Shown one piece after another: positions 45,535 to 57,011 of a stretch of 60,000 nt of DNA. Source of the DNA: Adiantum capillus-veneris (lineage: Eukaryota; Streptophyta; Polypodiopsida; Polypodiales; Pteridaceae); NCBI GenBank assembly GCA_014529385.2, contig CM043960.1, positions 30,879,396 to 30,939,395 of the forward strand, read 5' to 3'. The number at the start of each line of letters is the position of its first letter. Position 1 is the stretch's first letter. The notes under the pieces are model-generated. The model searched no databases. It worked only from the letters and a program-made list of their open reading frames with translations, and was not told the origin of the DNA. The position numbers and the translations under genes are program-made.

Positions 45535-46985
45535 AATGGTGAAGCCCCTACTGGAGTCGATGATGAGTTACCCGATACTTATCTATTCCTAGTTGAAACC
45601 ATATCTGAATGGAGTGAGAAGATTATGAACTTTCTAGTTAATGGTTTTCCACCCAAAGAGCTTCGTAAAGACATAGCTCAAAAATTGTTAGAAGAATGCG
45701 AACCTTACTCTCTCATTGCAGGAACTCTCTATAGGCTAGGGAAGGATGATATTCTTAGACGTTGTGCCCGTGAGGATGAGTATCTATACATATTGCAAGA
45801 AGCCCACATGGGTATAGCCGAAGGACATTTCTTAGGGGAACTAACAGCTAGAAAGGTGTTGCAATCAGGCTATTGGTGGCCAATCTTATTTAAGGATGCA
45901 TCACTTTTTGCAAAAGGATGTGATGAATGCCAACGTTACAAGATCACTCAACGAAAGGATAGGATGCCCTTACATCCTGTTAAAGTGACTCAATCATTTG
46001 AAAAATGGGGTTTGGACTTTGTAGGCCCAATTAGTCCGGCAGCTCGTAGCACTCAATCTTGATATATTATCGTTGCCCTTACATCCTGTTAAAGTGACTC
46101 AATCATTTGAAAAATGGGGTTTGGACTTTGTAGGCCCAATTAGTCCGGCAGCTCGTAGCACTCAATCTTGATATATTATCGTTGCCACTGACTATGTGAC
46201 AAAGTGGACGGAAGCCAGGGTGACACGTAAGGCCGATGCAAGGTCAACTGCAAATTTTCTCTTTGAGAACATTATTACAAGATTTGATTGTCCCTTTGAG
46301 ATTGTGAGTGACAATGGTACTCATTTTATAAATGGAGTAATAAAAGAACTCACTACCAACTTTATGATAGCTCACCATAAGTCCACACCTTATTATCCAC
46401 CAGCAAACGGCCAAGCTGAGAGCACCAACAAGACCTTCATCTCTATCTTGACCAAAACGGTGGAAGCTCATTGCACAGATTGGGATTTAAAGCTTACATC
46501 ATCTCTATGGGCTTATCGTACTGCGTTGCCATTAACTGCACACCATTCAAGATGGTGTATGGCCAAGAAGCGGTTATGCCATGGGATTTGTCGTTCCTAG
46601 TCTTCAAGTAGCTTCTCAAGAAGTTTGGGATGGTAACCCCTTAGTTGAGCGATTATATATCCTTGAAAGGCTAGATGAAGAGAGGCAATTAGCTGTGAAA
46701 AATGCACTTGTGGAGAAAGATAGGAGGAAGAAATGGTTTGACTGTCATCTAAAGAACAAAGATATCAATGTTGGTGATAAAGTCATTATGTATGGAGTGC
46801 GTAACGAAAAGAAAAAGTTGAAATATGCGGGAAAAGGACCATATAGAGTATGCGAGATCACCCCACAAGGAACCATTCGTGTGGAGAATCTTGATGGAGT
46901 TGAAACCATTGGATTCCTCAATGGGAGAAAATTTAAAAGATACTATAATCCTTTAAGCCAAGAGGAGCTACGTGCCATCCATACA
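45535..46985 (+). pseudogene. Element C integrase
   Basis: H2C2 finger (EAHMGIAEGHFLGE, CDECQRYK), core D-D-E (KWGLDFVGPI, VSDNGTHFI, NGQAESTNK) and a C-terminal barrel (GDKVIMYGVRNEKKKLKYAG). It is broken by a 109-bp tandem duplication (45966-46183), by TGA codons near 46060 and 46170, and by a frameshift near 46585. The final stop, TAA at 46986-46988, is in frame with the next ORF. Confidence 0.9.
45966..46183 (+). repeat. Perfect 109-bp tandem duplication in integrase
   Basis: GCCCTTACATCCTGTTAAAG...TATTATCGTT is present twice in direct succession without a visible difference. It duplicates the first catalytic Asp region, and since 109 is not a multiple of three it shifts the frame. Identity of the copies points to a recent event. 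Confidence 0.95.
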
Positions 46986-46988
46986 TAA

Positions 46989-48326
46989 AAGGCAGCTAAG
47001 GAACAAACAGAATTGAAGAAGATACAAGCTCAAGCTGAGGCTAATGAGCGACAACAACACATAAGACGAAAACGAGAGGCTAACCTTGAAGTCACACATG
47101 CATTCCACGGTGAAACTGATGAGGATTGGTTGGCCTCTAACACACCTCTACGATACCCTATTGAGCTAAACAAAACCTATGGAAAAGTGCTATATAACTC
47201 CTTATTGGACACGGGTGCTAAATATAATCTTCTATCATATGGGGTGTGGTGTCAGTTAGGGAAGCCACCTCTATCTGAGAGTATTATCCAAGTCAAGGGT
47301 GTCAACAAGAAAAAAACTTTGGTTTTTGGAATCTGGCACACTTCTGTCAGTTATGAAAATGGGGTTGTAGCTCAAGACTTTCTGGTCATGCCTGTTGGAA
47401 CTATGGAGGGTAATATAAATATAGGACGCACGTGGATGATAGCCACCAAATGCACTATTGATTGGGGGATAGGGGGTGTCACAACACAAAAACCAACTCT
47501 TAGCCTTTCCACTCAAGCCATACTTCCTAAGATATTGCCTCTTAAGGAAATAAAACCCAAAACATTGCATGTCTTAGAAGTTGAACCATATTTCCCAATA
47601 GCCCAAGTCTCTAGAGCTTCAACTGATGTAGCTGAAATAAAGCTTGAGACACACGAGACCCATCCTAATATAACAAAGAAAACATACAAGTGGGTCCCTA
47701 AAGCTTCTTTAGCAACCATAGCCAATGCTAAAAGACAGGAGCCTGGTAAAAGACGTCCCATTCACCCCAAGAAATGCAAGGAAACGTTGCGTTGGATTCC
47801 TAAAAAACTATTGGAAGCCCAATACTACTATAAAGGAAATCATCAAATCTGGGTGCCAAAACATAATTTGTGCTCTTACTTGTCACTAGGCCCATGTGAG
47901 CTCAATCATGTGGCTCTAAAACGAATTGAAGATCGCGGAAAGAAAAAAATCACAGAATGTTACACACCTGCTCCAGAGATAGTTTGGGTACCAAAGAAAG
48001 AACGATTTGTTCCACCTAGCTCAGGAACAGGGAAATCAAATGAAGCTTCTTGCTCTTCATGTAGTTCCTATACGGAAATAGAAGCTTCAACACAACCTCC
48101 ACCTATCATTGTACATATCCATACAAGCAAGAAAGAGTTTCCACCTCCCGTTGTAAGTTCACCACCTACAACAATGTTGCAAATAAAATCATGGGAGAGT
48201 ACCTTACCACCCTTGCAACTAGATGAAACGCATAGAGCGGTCGCAAACTATTGGTTAAAGCCTTCACCTATAACAACTTGGAACAACTGGTTTCAAAGGG
48301 TGACAACATCATTTCAAATGGTATGA
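46989..48326 (+). CDS. Post-integrase ORF with retropepsin-like domain and WVPK repeats
   Basis: The frame continues from integrase after one TAA, with the first ATG at 47013 (437 codons). There is a basic N-terminal helix, then LYNSLLDTGAKYNLLS (DTGA at 47208-47219), an aspartic protease active site, followed by GVVAQDFLVMP and NIGRTWMIATKCTIDW where a retropepsin domain would end. The C-terminal half repeats a Trp-x-Pro-Lys motif (KWVPKA, RWIPKK, IWVPKH, VWVPKKE) in a basic/Pro-rich context. No protease is seen between gag and RT in this copy, so this may be the only one or an extra one. A second, broken copy of the same module is at 51190-51553 plus 57012-57745. Confidence 0.6.
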   Translation, partial: KAAKEQTELKKIQAQAEANERQQHIRRKREANLEVTHAFHGETDEDWLASNTPLRYPIELNKTYGKVLYNSLLDTGAKYNLLSYGVWCQLGKPPLSESIIQVKGVNKKKTLVFGIWHTSVSYENGVVAQDFLVMPVGTMEGNINIGRTWMIATKCTIDWGIGGVTTQKPTLSLSTQAILPKILPLKEIKPKTLHVLEVEPYFPIAQVSRASTDVAEIKLETHETHPNITKKTYKWVPKASLATIANAKRQEPGKRRPIHPKKCKETLRWIPKKLLEAQYYYKGNHQIWVPKHNLCSYLSLGPCELNHVALKRIEDRGKKKITECYTPAPEIVWVPKKERFVPPSSGTGKSNEASCSSCSSYTEIEASTQPPPIIVHIHTSKKEFPPPVVSSPPTTMLQIKSWESTLPPLQLDETHRAVANYWLKPSPITTWNNWFQRVTTSFQMV

Positions 48327-48333
48327 TCTACCC

Positions 48334-48570
48334 AAGGAAGGGGGGAGTGTTTTCTGATATCCATCATTCACTTGCTTCCCTCTCAACCTTTCTCCCTGAC
48401 CTCTTAATCTCCAATCTTAGGGAATGTATATATAAAGACTTATACTCACAAAAACAAGATAAAAAAGTAAAAGAGCAAGAGCCATAACACAAAATCATAA
48501 AAACACATTATACACAAGAACACGACCCTTGTAATATTTGCACTCTAACCATCATCTATTCACGTGTACA
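48334..48570 (+). promoter_or_regulatory. Polypurine tract, then LTR-like segment with TATA box
   Basis: AAGGAAGGGGGGAG (48334-48347) is followed by TGTTTTCTGATATCC. A TATATATAAAG box is at 48427-48437, and the segment may end ...CGTGTACA at 48570 (223 bp, TG...CA). No target duplication is evident. It may be a short LTR of element C, or an internal promoter for the ORF that starts at 48574. Confidence 0.5.
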
Positions 48571-48573
48571 GAT

Positions 48574-48951
48574 ATGGCTAGTACGGTAGAGTCATCCACT
48601 CCTGCCTTGGATGAGAGGTACCCTCGTTACTTTTCACAAATGTTTCACATGGTCTTTCGGGTGCTTGCATGTGAATGGGATTTGGTAGGTACGCTAGCAT
48701 GTGAGAGGAATTTTGACGAGTTAGAATGGCTGATACGTCTCTTGACCACGTCTGATCCATACTTAGTAGAGAGCGTTTCTCCCATTGCACAAGCCTACCC
48801 TTTTGAGCAAGATGACTATAGGCGTCTAGTGAACTTCTTAGTAAACATGGGTACCTATGATGAAGAAGAAAATTTACATGACTACACGGATGGCACATAT
48901 GGTCTCAGGGATGATGACTTTGTTTATCTCGACGACGAGGAAGGGGTTTAG
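48574..48951 (+). CDS. Unknown acidic 125-aa ORF
   Basis: Start MASTVESSTPALDERYPRYF, about 140 bases downstream of the TATA box. The content is acidic and aromatic (FHMVFRVLACEWDL, LEWLIRLLTTSDPYLVESV, then DDDFVYLDDEEGV). No family was recognised. It is intact in a decayed neighbourhood and sits where an additional retroelement ORF could lie. A chance frame is possible. Confidence 0.4.
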   Translation: MASTVESSTPALDERYPRYFSQMFHMVFRVLACEWDLVGTLACERNFDELEWLIRLLTTSDPYLVESVSPIAQAYPFEQDDYRRLVNFLVNMGTYDEEENLHDYTDGTYGLRDDDFVYLDDEEGV

Positions 48952-50354
48952 CCTTAGGGTTTCCCCCCAATCTCTACAATATCCTATTCCCTTGACTCTC
49001 TAGGGGGAGTGCAAATAATTGATTAGGGTTCCTTATGTTTTTTTTGTTGTGTTCAATAAGTGTTGGTACCTTTTCCCACTGATGTGCCTCCTGGAGGTGT
49101 TCCTTGTGTTTCCTGGTGTGTACAGGAGCATGTTGCTATTGTTAGGATTTGGACCTTCATGGAATCTTTATCTCGACTCACTCTTCAAATCAAGCGCGAC
49201 CATCAACACAAACAGGTGTTTCTTGTCCATTAGCATTGCCCCTTATCTTTTTTGCATCTATGATTGTCTGCTTTGATTGTGATTGGTAGCATAATATTTA
49301 GTACCTTTGTTTAGCACCAAACATTCAATGTAATTTTTTTGTCATAATCACTTGTCTATGCTTAAAAATCAAGCAGTCCCACTAAGCTAGTTTGACCAAG
49401 CTAGGCGTTAGAGATCTTCTCTTAAATACCATGGGGAATGCCTTCCTAATTATCAATGGTTACTTAGGTTCTTAATCCAATTTAGGCAGCATTGTGTGAA
49501 ATGTACTAGGGCTTTCTAGTGGTCTTAGTCCCTATTGACCTTTCGCTTAAGTATTATAAAGGGAGTTTACTAGTTTGATGAGCTGGGGAGGGTAACAATG
49601 TTATATGACCCCCCAAAGTTACAAAATTAAAATGCTCAAAATGAACAAACAAAAAGTCAAAGTGCCACAATGTAAAATATTAAGCTGGAAGAGAAATCTC
49701 AGCTTGATTTGGTACTTCACTCACATGTATCGCCTATGGTACTAGAGCCCTAGAGGTTCCCAGTGTGGGCGCTTTTCCTTGAAAAGAAAAAAACCCAAGG
49801 CATACGAAATAAGCACACACATAAAAATTGAATCACTGTGAAAAGACTTTGGGGGGTCAAAGAAAAAGTAATCAGTCAAGCGATGATTTCATGAGAAATT
49901 CCTTTTATCGTAGCTTAAGTACAAGGTCTTCTAGGTATAACCTCTAGTCAGCCCTCGAACATGAAATACTTGGCTCTCGCGATTAAAAAACTTAATTGAC
50001 CAAAGAAAATTAAGAAGCTTACCCATGGTATTAATAGTCGATCTTTAGTGCCTTTCGATCGTTAAAGTAGCGACCCCAGACTTGTTTAATTTTTACCTTA
50101 CATCTGTTTATGCATTTGATTATATTGAAATTTAATGTTTATTGCTGACAAAAGGTTTAAAATTCTGTTACCAATCAAATTATCTGCCTACAAATGCATA
50201 TGCTTTTTAATTGCTTATGAGAATGCAATTACTGTGCCAATGTTGTTTGATTTTGCAGTGTGACTGAAGAAGGCTAGGACATTCATCTCAAATGCTCTTC
50301 CACCTCGACGAACGAGCTTCAACTCAATAGCTTCCGAGGACGGAATCTACATCA
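48952..50354. other. No gene seen; contains 14-bp inverted repeat
   Basis: TGACCCCCCAAAGT at 49606-49619 has its perfect reverse complement at 49846-49859, 226 bases apart. The rest is unstructured. A TTTTGCAG acceptor-like site is near 50258. Confidence 0.55.
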
Positions 50355-50682
50355 GGAAGGGGGGGCATGTTAACCCTCACGGCTCACGGACACCATATCA
50401 CCTACGACGAACGTTGTATTATTTACTTGGTAGAGTCAGGTACTGGGCTTGTCGGTCCAATAGGAAAAGGATAAGAGTGATCGCCGATGAGAGGCGCACT
50501 CTAACTGGAACATTCAAGGGATTAGTTGGCTAAGCATGGGCGCCCAAGTGTGAATGAGGTGAGCTCATATAAAAGTCAACTAAACCTAAAATTCACTTAT
50601 TCTCTCATTTGTGCAATTGAAGAGTGCTCTTGCTCCATCTCCATCTTCTTCTTCTTCATCTCCTTGTGTGTGTGTGTATGCG

Positions 50683-50746
<64 letters not shown>

Positions 50747-51180
50747 CTATCGAGCATTGCGGCGGCACGACGGCGGCAAGGCGGTTGAGCGCGGCGTAGC
50801 GGCGTCTCCCTCTTCTTCGCGGCAAGGAATCCTCCACGAAGCAAGCGTAGAGCGGTGAGTGACACACCATTGTCATCTTTGAGCTTACTAGTTTAGGCTT
50901 GTTGTGTGCTTGGAGCCATTTGTGGCTCGTACGCGGTGTATCGGCAAGTTCCTTGCATTGAAACGTGCGACATACACGCACATGTGTCGCTATAAGTGTC
51001 TCTATGTAAGGTTCTGCTATGTCGTCGTCGCTATAGGCGTCGCTATATAGCGACGGCTATAGCGATGCTTATAACGACGTTCTCGTAGCGACGGTCTTAG
51101 CGACGTCGGGGGGAATAAAAACCCAATGTATCGTCGCTAAAAGCGTCACAAGCGCACATAACCTCTTGTAGTCCAAGAAT
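50355..51180 (+). repeat. Putative LTR start with PPT, TATA box and (GA)n
   Basis: GGAAGGGGGGG (50355-50365) precedes TGTTAACCCTCACGG at 50368. A TATA-like ATATAAAAG is at 50567-50575, (GA)n at 50685-50743, and the CGTCGCTAT palindrome cluster at 51020-51130. The 3' boundary is unclear. The combination of (GA)n and these palindromes recurs after the pol fragment at 1-1975. Confidence 0.5.
51020..51130. repeat. CGTCGCTATA palindrome cluster
   Basis: An 18-bp perfect palindrome, CGTCGCTATATAGCGACG, at 51038-51055 is flanked by at least five further direct or inverted CGTCGCTA / TAGCGACG copies. Confidence 0.88.
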
Positions 51181-51189
51181 CAACAAATA

Positions 51190-51553
51190 CCTATTCCCAT
51201 CAACAGACTGGAAATAGATGACCGACAATGGGAATTGCAGAAAGATACAGTGTCAATAGATGATGAATGGTTAGATGGAATGGAGCTTTGCATCAAAGTA
51301 CAACTCAACAATCATAGCACAAATGCATTGGTCGATAGAAGAGCTAGAGTAATGCAATCAGTTATTCCACATACAAGAAAGCAATAAGTCAGTCATCGAC
51401 GACATGAATAACGACTATCAAAGGATGCAACAAGAATCCAACACCAACATTGGGAGTAGTCAACTTGAATGTGATAGTACATGGATGTTCATGTCCTCAT
51501 CAGTTCGTATGCTTACCAGATGAACAAATGAATGAGAGAATGATTCTTGGAAT
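51190..51553 (+). pseudogene. Broken post-integrase retropepsin-like fragment, 5' part
   Basis: IDDEWLDGMELCIKVQLNNH then ALVDRRARVMQSV aligns with the protease segment of 46989-48326, with DRRA replacing DTGA. Frames shift several times before VIVHGCSCPHQFVCLPDEQM. It is cut at 51553 by the solo LTR and continues at 57012. Confidence 0.6.
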
Positions 51554-52399
51554 TGTAAGGTTTCCAATTTTTGAAACCTTAGAGATTGTACAAAGCTTGA
51601 TCAAATTAACTTGGTTGTTAAGAAAACATGGTATTTTTGAAATCGTAACCAGAGCTTTACTCGGGTTAGAATTTTTCAGAACCAAATTCTGATAAAATTT
51701 GAAAAAGTTACCGGCTCTGGAAGGTTACACATGAATTTATTTAGTTAAGTAAAATGGAATGGTTTCAGTAATTATTACTGCTAAAGACTTTTTATCCTAA
51801 GGTTCTAGAAATTGCAGATATTTCCAAAAATTAATCATTAAAAGTCAACAAACTAGCAGAAAATCGATTCTGTGTATCTGGGGGGTTGTGTGGGGTAATG
51901 ATGAACTTTCCCAGACTAAATTTAGCAGCAGGGGGTGTTTTTGGAGCTGTAGGGATGTTTCGGATGCAAATTACTGCCATTTTCCAGCATGTGAGTACCC
52001 AGAAACCTATAAATATGACCCTTGCTTCACTATTTCAGACAGACTCCGAGCCTTGGTACATTCTGTCTCATCTAGAGAGACCTCTACGCAAAAATCACTA
52101 GAGAGCAAAGCTCTAGTTGGTTAATCAACGGTAATTAGCACTAACCTTTCTTAATTAGCAAAGTTAGGTTAACCTATTTATAAATTTCTTAATTAATTGA
52201 AGATTAAATCTATGTATACTAAAAAATCCTCTCCTAATTCAAAATTCTCTGCTGATTATTGTGATTAAGCTTAGGGATACTAAGCTAATTAATTATTATA
52301 TCATATTAGGACTGAAATTGCTCATTTTAACCATAAATTAATGATAATTAGACTAATTAAGTTCAGATTAAGATGAGATAATTATCAGAGCTGTGTTAG

Positions 52400-53880
52400 A
52401 CTCTCATTTTTGAGTAATTTTCATAATTAATTAAGAAGAATTACACTATTTTTAAGAGATAAGTAAAGGGGGAAATGATCAAACTAATCCAAAATGCTTT
52501 GAGATAATTATTAGAGGTAAATCACATCTTATGAAACCCGTGATTATTATCTTAACCTCAGATAAATAGTTTAGCTAATTATCTCAGCAGTATTACACTA
52601 ATTTTAGGGAAAAATAAAAGGGGGAAAATACCAAACTAATCCAAAATGCTTTGAGCTAATCATCAAAGTTAAATCATGTGTTGGAATCCATGATAATTAT
52701 GTTAACCTCATATAATTAGTTTACCTAATTATCTCAGCAGAATCAAATTGTTTTTAATGGAAAATAAAAGTGAGAAAATAGTAAACTAATCCAAAATGCT
52801 TTGAGATAATTATTAGAGAAAAAACACATCTTTTGAAACCTTGATAATTATCTTAACCTCAGATAATTAATTTAACTAATTATCTTAGCAAAATTACATT
52901 GTGTTTAATGGAAAATAAAAGGGGGAAAATAGCAAATTAATTCAAAATTCTTTGAGATAATTGTTAGAGGTAAATCACATTTAATAAAAAACCTATGATA
53001 ATTAATTTAACCTCAGATAATTAGTTTAACTAATTATCTCAACATAACTACACTATTTTTAGGGGAAATTAAAAGAAGGAAAATAGCAAATTGATCCAAA
53101 TTGCTTTGAGATAATTATCAGAGCTAAATCACATTTATGAAACCTGTGATAATTAACTTAACCTCAGATATTTAGTTTAACTAATTATCTTAGCATAATT
53201 ATACTGTTTTAGGAAAAATTGAAAGAGGAAAAATAGAAAATTGATTCAAAATGCTTTGAGATAATTATCAGAGGTAAATCACATTTTAAAAAACCCATGA
53301 TAATTATCTTAACCATAAATAATTATTTTAACTAATTATCTTAGTAAAAAACACTATATTTGAGGGTGAAGTAAAGAGGGAAATTAGTAAATCATGTGAT
53401 ATGATTACATACTATTTATTAGAGTTAGATTATATGATAAAAAGTCCATGATAATTATGTCAAGGTTAGAAACTTACTATAGATATTTATCTAAGTCAAA
53501 ATATACTAAATTTCGCTGAAACCTAAAGAGAAAAATTAGTAAATCATTCTATATGAGTACATGCTATTTATAAGAGCGCAATTACATGATGAAAAGGTTG
53601 TGATAATTATGTCAAGGTTAGAAACTTAGTATAGATATTTATTTAAATCAAATTATACTAATTGTGACTAAAATTTAAAGGGGGAAATTAGTAAATCATG
53701 TTATATGATTAGATACTATTTATCAGAATTAGATCTCATAATAAAGAGGCCATGATAATTATGTCAAGGTTAGAAAATTAGTATAAATATTTATCTAAGT
53801 CAAATTATACTAATTTTGGTTGAAAATTAAAGATGAAAATTAGATAATTGTGTTGGAAAATTAAAAGATAATTTCCAAAG
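52400..53880. repeat. ~150-bp tandem array in the solo LTR
   Basis: Units are marked by CTAATTATCTCAGCA / CTTAGCA near 52576, 52725, 52877, 53031, 53181 and 53333, with more diverged units beyond. It is the reverse complement of the array at 24290-25760. Confidence 0.88.
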
Positions 53881-54382
53881 GTCAAAAACATTCTTATGTA
53901 CTTGTGACAATTATACCATAGTTAATTAGTAAGTTTAGAAAATTATAATTGACCAAAAGTCCTATTTTTAGCAAAAGATTAATTAAAGTAAATAGACTTT
54001 GCGGTCAAAAGTTTTTAGGAAAATTTTAGTAAGTGTAAACCTATAATATAAATTTGAGGAAATGAAATCTTTAAGAGAAAATAAATAGAATAAATATTTA
54101 ACTTCAAAATAAGCAGATTCCAAGCTTAAAATTTGATGGAAAAATCAGAAAAAAGATATACAAAATTATAAGAAAAATTAGGATTGCTAGAAAACCCTTA
54201 GGGAAGCTTTGGAAAGAGTTATCATGCCTTTATAGGAAAATAAGAAATTACTAGGTCAAGAATTTACCAATTAAGACTATAAATTTAACCTTGGATAGGT
54301 TACGGTTGAATACAAAGGTTAAGTCTAGATTTCAAATAATTTACCTAATGATTAGACATCCTTTTTATAAGGATAAGAAATT

Positions 54383-54544
54383 ATGGCACCTAAAAGGACT
54401 CGAGAAAATCCTACATGTGATGATGAGGACGTAGCTCCAAAACGAACTAGAGCGTCGCACGACGACGAAGCCGGGCCTAGTAGTAGGCCTACGGAGAAGA
54501 GTCTTCAGGCGCCAGTGCAACAGCAGATGGCCGATCAATCACAG
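54383..54544 (+). CDS. LTR-borne accessory exon 1 (solo LTR copy)
   Basis: 54 codons, MAPKRTRENPTCDDEDVAPK...ADQSQ, intact to a phase-0 donor CACAG/GTGGGT. It has an internal repeat of APKRTRA not present in the E1 copies. Confidence 0.62.
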
Positions 54545-55035
54545 GTGGGTTTACCATTATTCAATTAAGTCTTTAAATAGTTTAAGCTCTTTTATAAGTT
54601 AGCATTGCATACGTAAGGAGTGAGAGAGAATCAGGAAAGGAATAATTGACCAAAAACGGAAGATAAATTCCAACGTGCATTTGTTTATAATGTAGGAAAG
54701 AATTGTTTGGGTTAAAACTGGTTGAATTAGGAAATATATGATTGATCATCCTTAAGACAGCTTGTCTCAAGACACCTCTGACTCCTTGGTATATTTTGAT
54801 GAATAATGATGGCTTTCTAGCCACGGATAAGTCGGTTATCCCCATGAACGTTGAGTTTCTACTCCGTGTCATGTCTTGATGTTTCTACATAAGTTAGGAT
54901 ACCGTTTTTTATCCTAGGGGAGCTTCCGGGTTGTATGGGCAATTGGTTTGGTGTATGGGCACTCGGAACCTTGGGTGGGGGTTTATCCACTCCGGATTGT
55001 GAATAAGGAATGGGTGCCATTTTTTTCACCCTTAG

Positions 55036-56373
55036 CACTAGAATGGTAACAGGACACTTTTATGTCCTTGGACACTTTTGTGTCCTATTAAGTGACCATT
55101 TTGCTTGAATTATTTGAAGAGTATGAAAATGAATTTCTAGGTGCTATATATCCATAAAGTTGCGTTATGAGCTTAAAAAAACTTAGCATTTTTTTTTGAG
55201 TATCGATCTCACCATTAACCTTACTCTTGCACAACATTTTTGAACCTAAACTGTGTGAAAAACGGGTCTTGTTTTTGACATTTTTTCAATTTTTGGCAAC
55301 TATACCACTCTAAACTTCATGTTTGTGAGGTTTAGATGGCTAGAGGTTAGGCCTTCATAGTTCTCAACATGTTTTGATGCTTTTAGGGAGAGCTAAGTGT
55401 TAAAATTGAAAGTTATGACCAATTTATAAGAATTGCATAATCCTGTTTTTTGGCCAAAATTAGCACTTTTATGATTTTTTTGGTGGCTTTCTTGATATTG
55501 AAATTCAATTTTGATTGTGTAAGTGTAATGTATAACATAAAGCTAATCTTCCTTGAGTTTTGGGGGACCTAATATGCTATATAGCATAGTATATGATGAT
55601 GGTTGAGTTTTTTGATTGCTGAAGAATACGATACATTTAAGAGTAGCAAGTATAACTTTCTCAATATTGCTAGTTTCTTAGGCCAATTGTGTGTATTTTG
55701 TAGGTAGTAACCATATCTAATCATAGACTACAAACTTGGCTAGATATTGAGTAGCTTTTATGGGTTTCTAGAGGTCATAATGCTAAACCCAGTTTTTTCA
55801 TGTTTGCTGTATTTAGCACTTTGTCATTGCCCCCAAGGTTCCAATTGTAAGATATCCATTATCATTTTGACATGCTTCATGGCTCCTTTTTAATCCAAAG
55901 GCCCAAAGGAAACTAAGAAAACATGTATATAGTATCTGTATTGAGCGTGACTATAGAAAGTTTGATGATAGGTCCACAGAATGGTAAAAATGCAACTTTT
56001 TTGTACCTATTTTTTTAAACCAAAAAACAATTAGTGAGGTAAAAGCAACCATATGTTTTGGTCACCAACACATTGAAGTTAACGGGGCATTTTATCTCAT
56101 GTCCTACAAAAATCCCCAGTCTTGTTTATATGCAATCAACCGTAAGAAATTGTTGTTTTGGGCAAAATGCACTGGTCCATCAACTTTGGAGGCTTGTAGT
56201 GACCAAGGGATGACAAAAATTACAAGTTTCTCATTTTTTCCATATGTAGTAGTTATTGAACTATAAGCTCATGAAAGGATTTTTCAAAATGAGTGGATCT
56301 ACTATGGTTTTGGAATTTTTTCCCAAAACCCTGAAAGGACACTTTTATGTCCTGTTAGGTTACCATTCTAGTG
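55036..56373. mobile_element. Non-autonomous DNA transposon, TIR CACTAGAATGGTAAC
   Basis: CACTAGAATGGTAAC at 55036 has its reverse complement ending at 56373. TTAG flanks both sides (55032-55035, 56374-56377), and removing the insert plus one TTAG restores the LTR sequence found at 23090. Subterminal GGACACTTTTATGTCC motifs occur twice at the left end and once at the right. There is no coding. The start is CACTA-like, but CACTA elements make 3-bp duplications, so TTA plus a terminal G is the alternative reading. Confidence 0.88.
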
Positions 56374-57011
56374 TTAGGTGATCTTGAGACAAGAGGAGTA
56401 CTGGTCATGGTTATTATGGACAATGTTTTGATTGACAGTACCATGTCGTAAGTTTAAAGTTGTCTGTTTGCTAAAAGAATGTTTTCAATACTGTTTTAAC
56501 AAAATCCTGTTATGAAGGGTAAAAGGAATCATTATTTTAATTGTGATAAGAATGTGGTAGTAATTAAATAACAAAAGAATCATGTGTGAGTGCGGGGTGG
56601 GATTGACTAAGGTTGTCAATCATGGACGGGTGGACCTGATTAGTCAGATAACTATCCATCCATGCGCACTAAAATGTTTAGATAACTTCTTCAAATTGAA
56701 AGAGGGATCTACCAGCGGTGGCTGTGCCCTCACATATGTTAGGGGGAAAAAAGCGTTGGTTGAGGATACCTTAGCCTAATTTGTGGAAGCTATAGGTCCG
56801 AAATAGTTTCTTTTGGACTTTTAATAAGTTGTCCCGTTTCCGCTGCGAGACAGGACTAGGTCTTCTTCTAGGCTATAGACCCAAGCCATTGTCAATGGTA
56901 AAGGTCTATTCCTTGGATTTTTCTTGTTTAGAGACTCTGATTTTTATCAGACCTAGAGACCTGTCAAGGATCCCATCCCGATCTTGGTATTGGCAGGTTG
57001 GGGACCTCACA

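Larger units (their letters stand above)
51554..57011 (+). mobile_element. E1-family solo LTR with 5-bp TSD
   Basis: TGTAAGGTTTCC...GGGGACCTCACA is flanked by GGAAT at 51549-51553 and 57012-57016. No internal region is present, so this is a solo LTR left by LTR-LTR recombination. It is about 4.1 kb without the nested 1.34-kb insertion. It contains the ~150-bp array (about 52400-53880) and the MAPKRTR exon. Confidence 0.93.
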
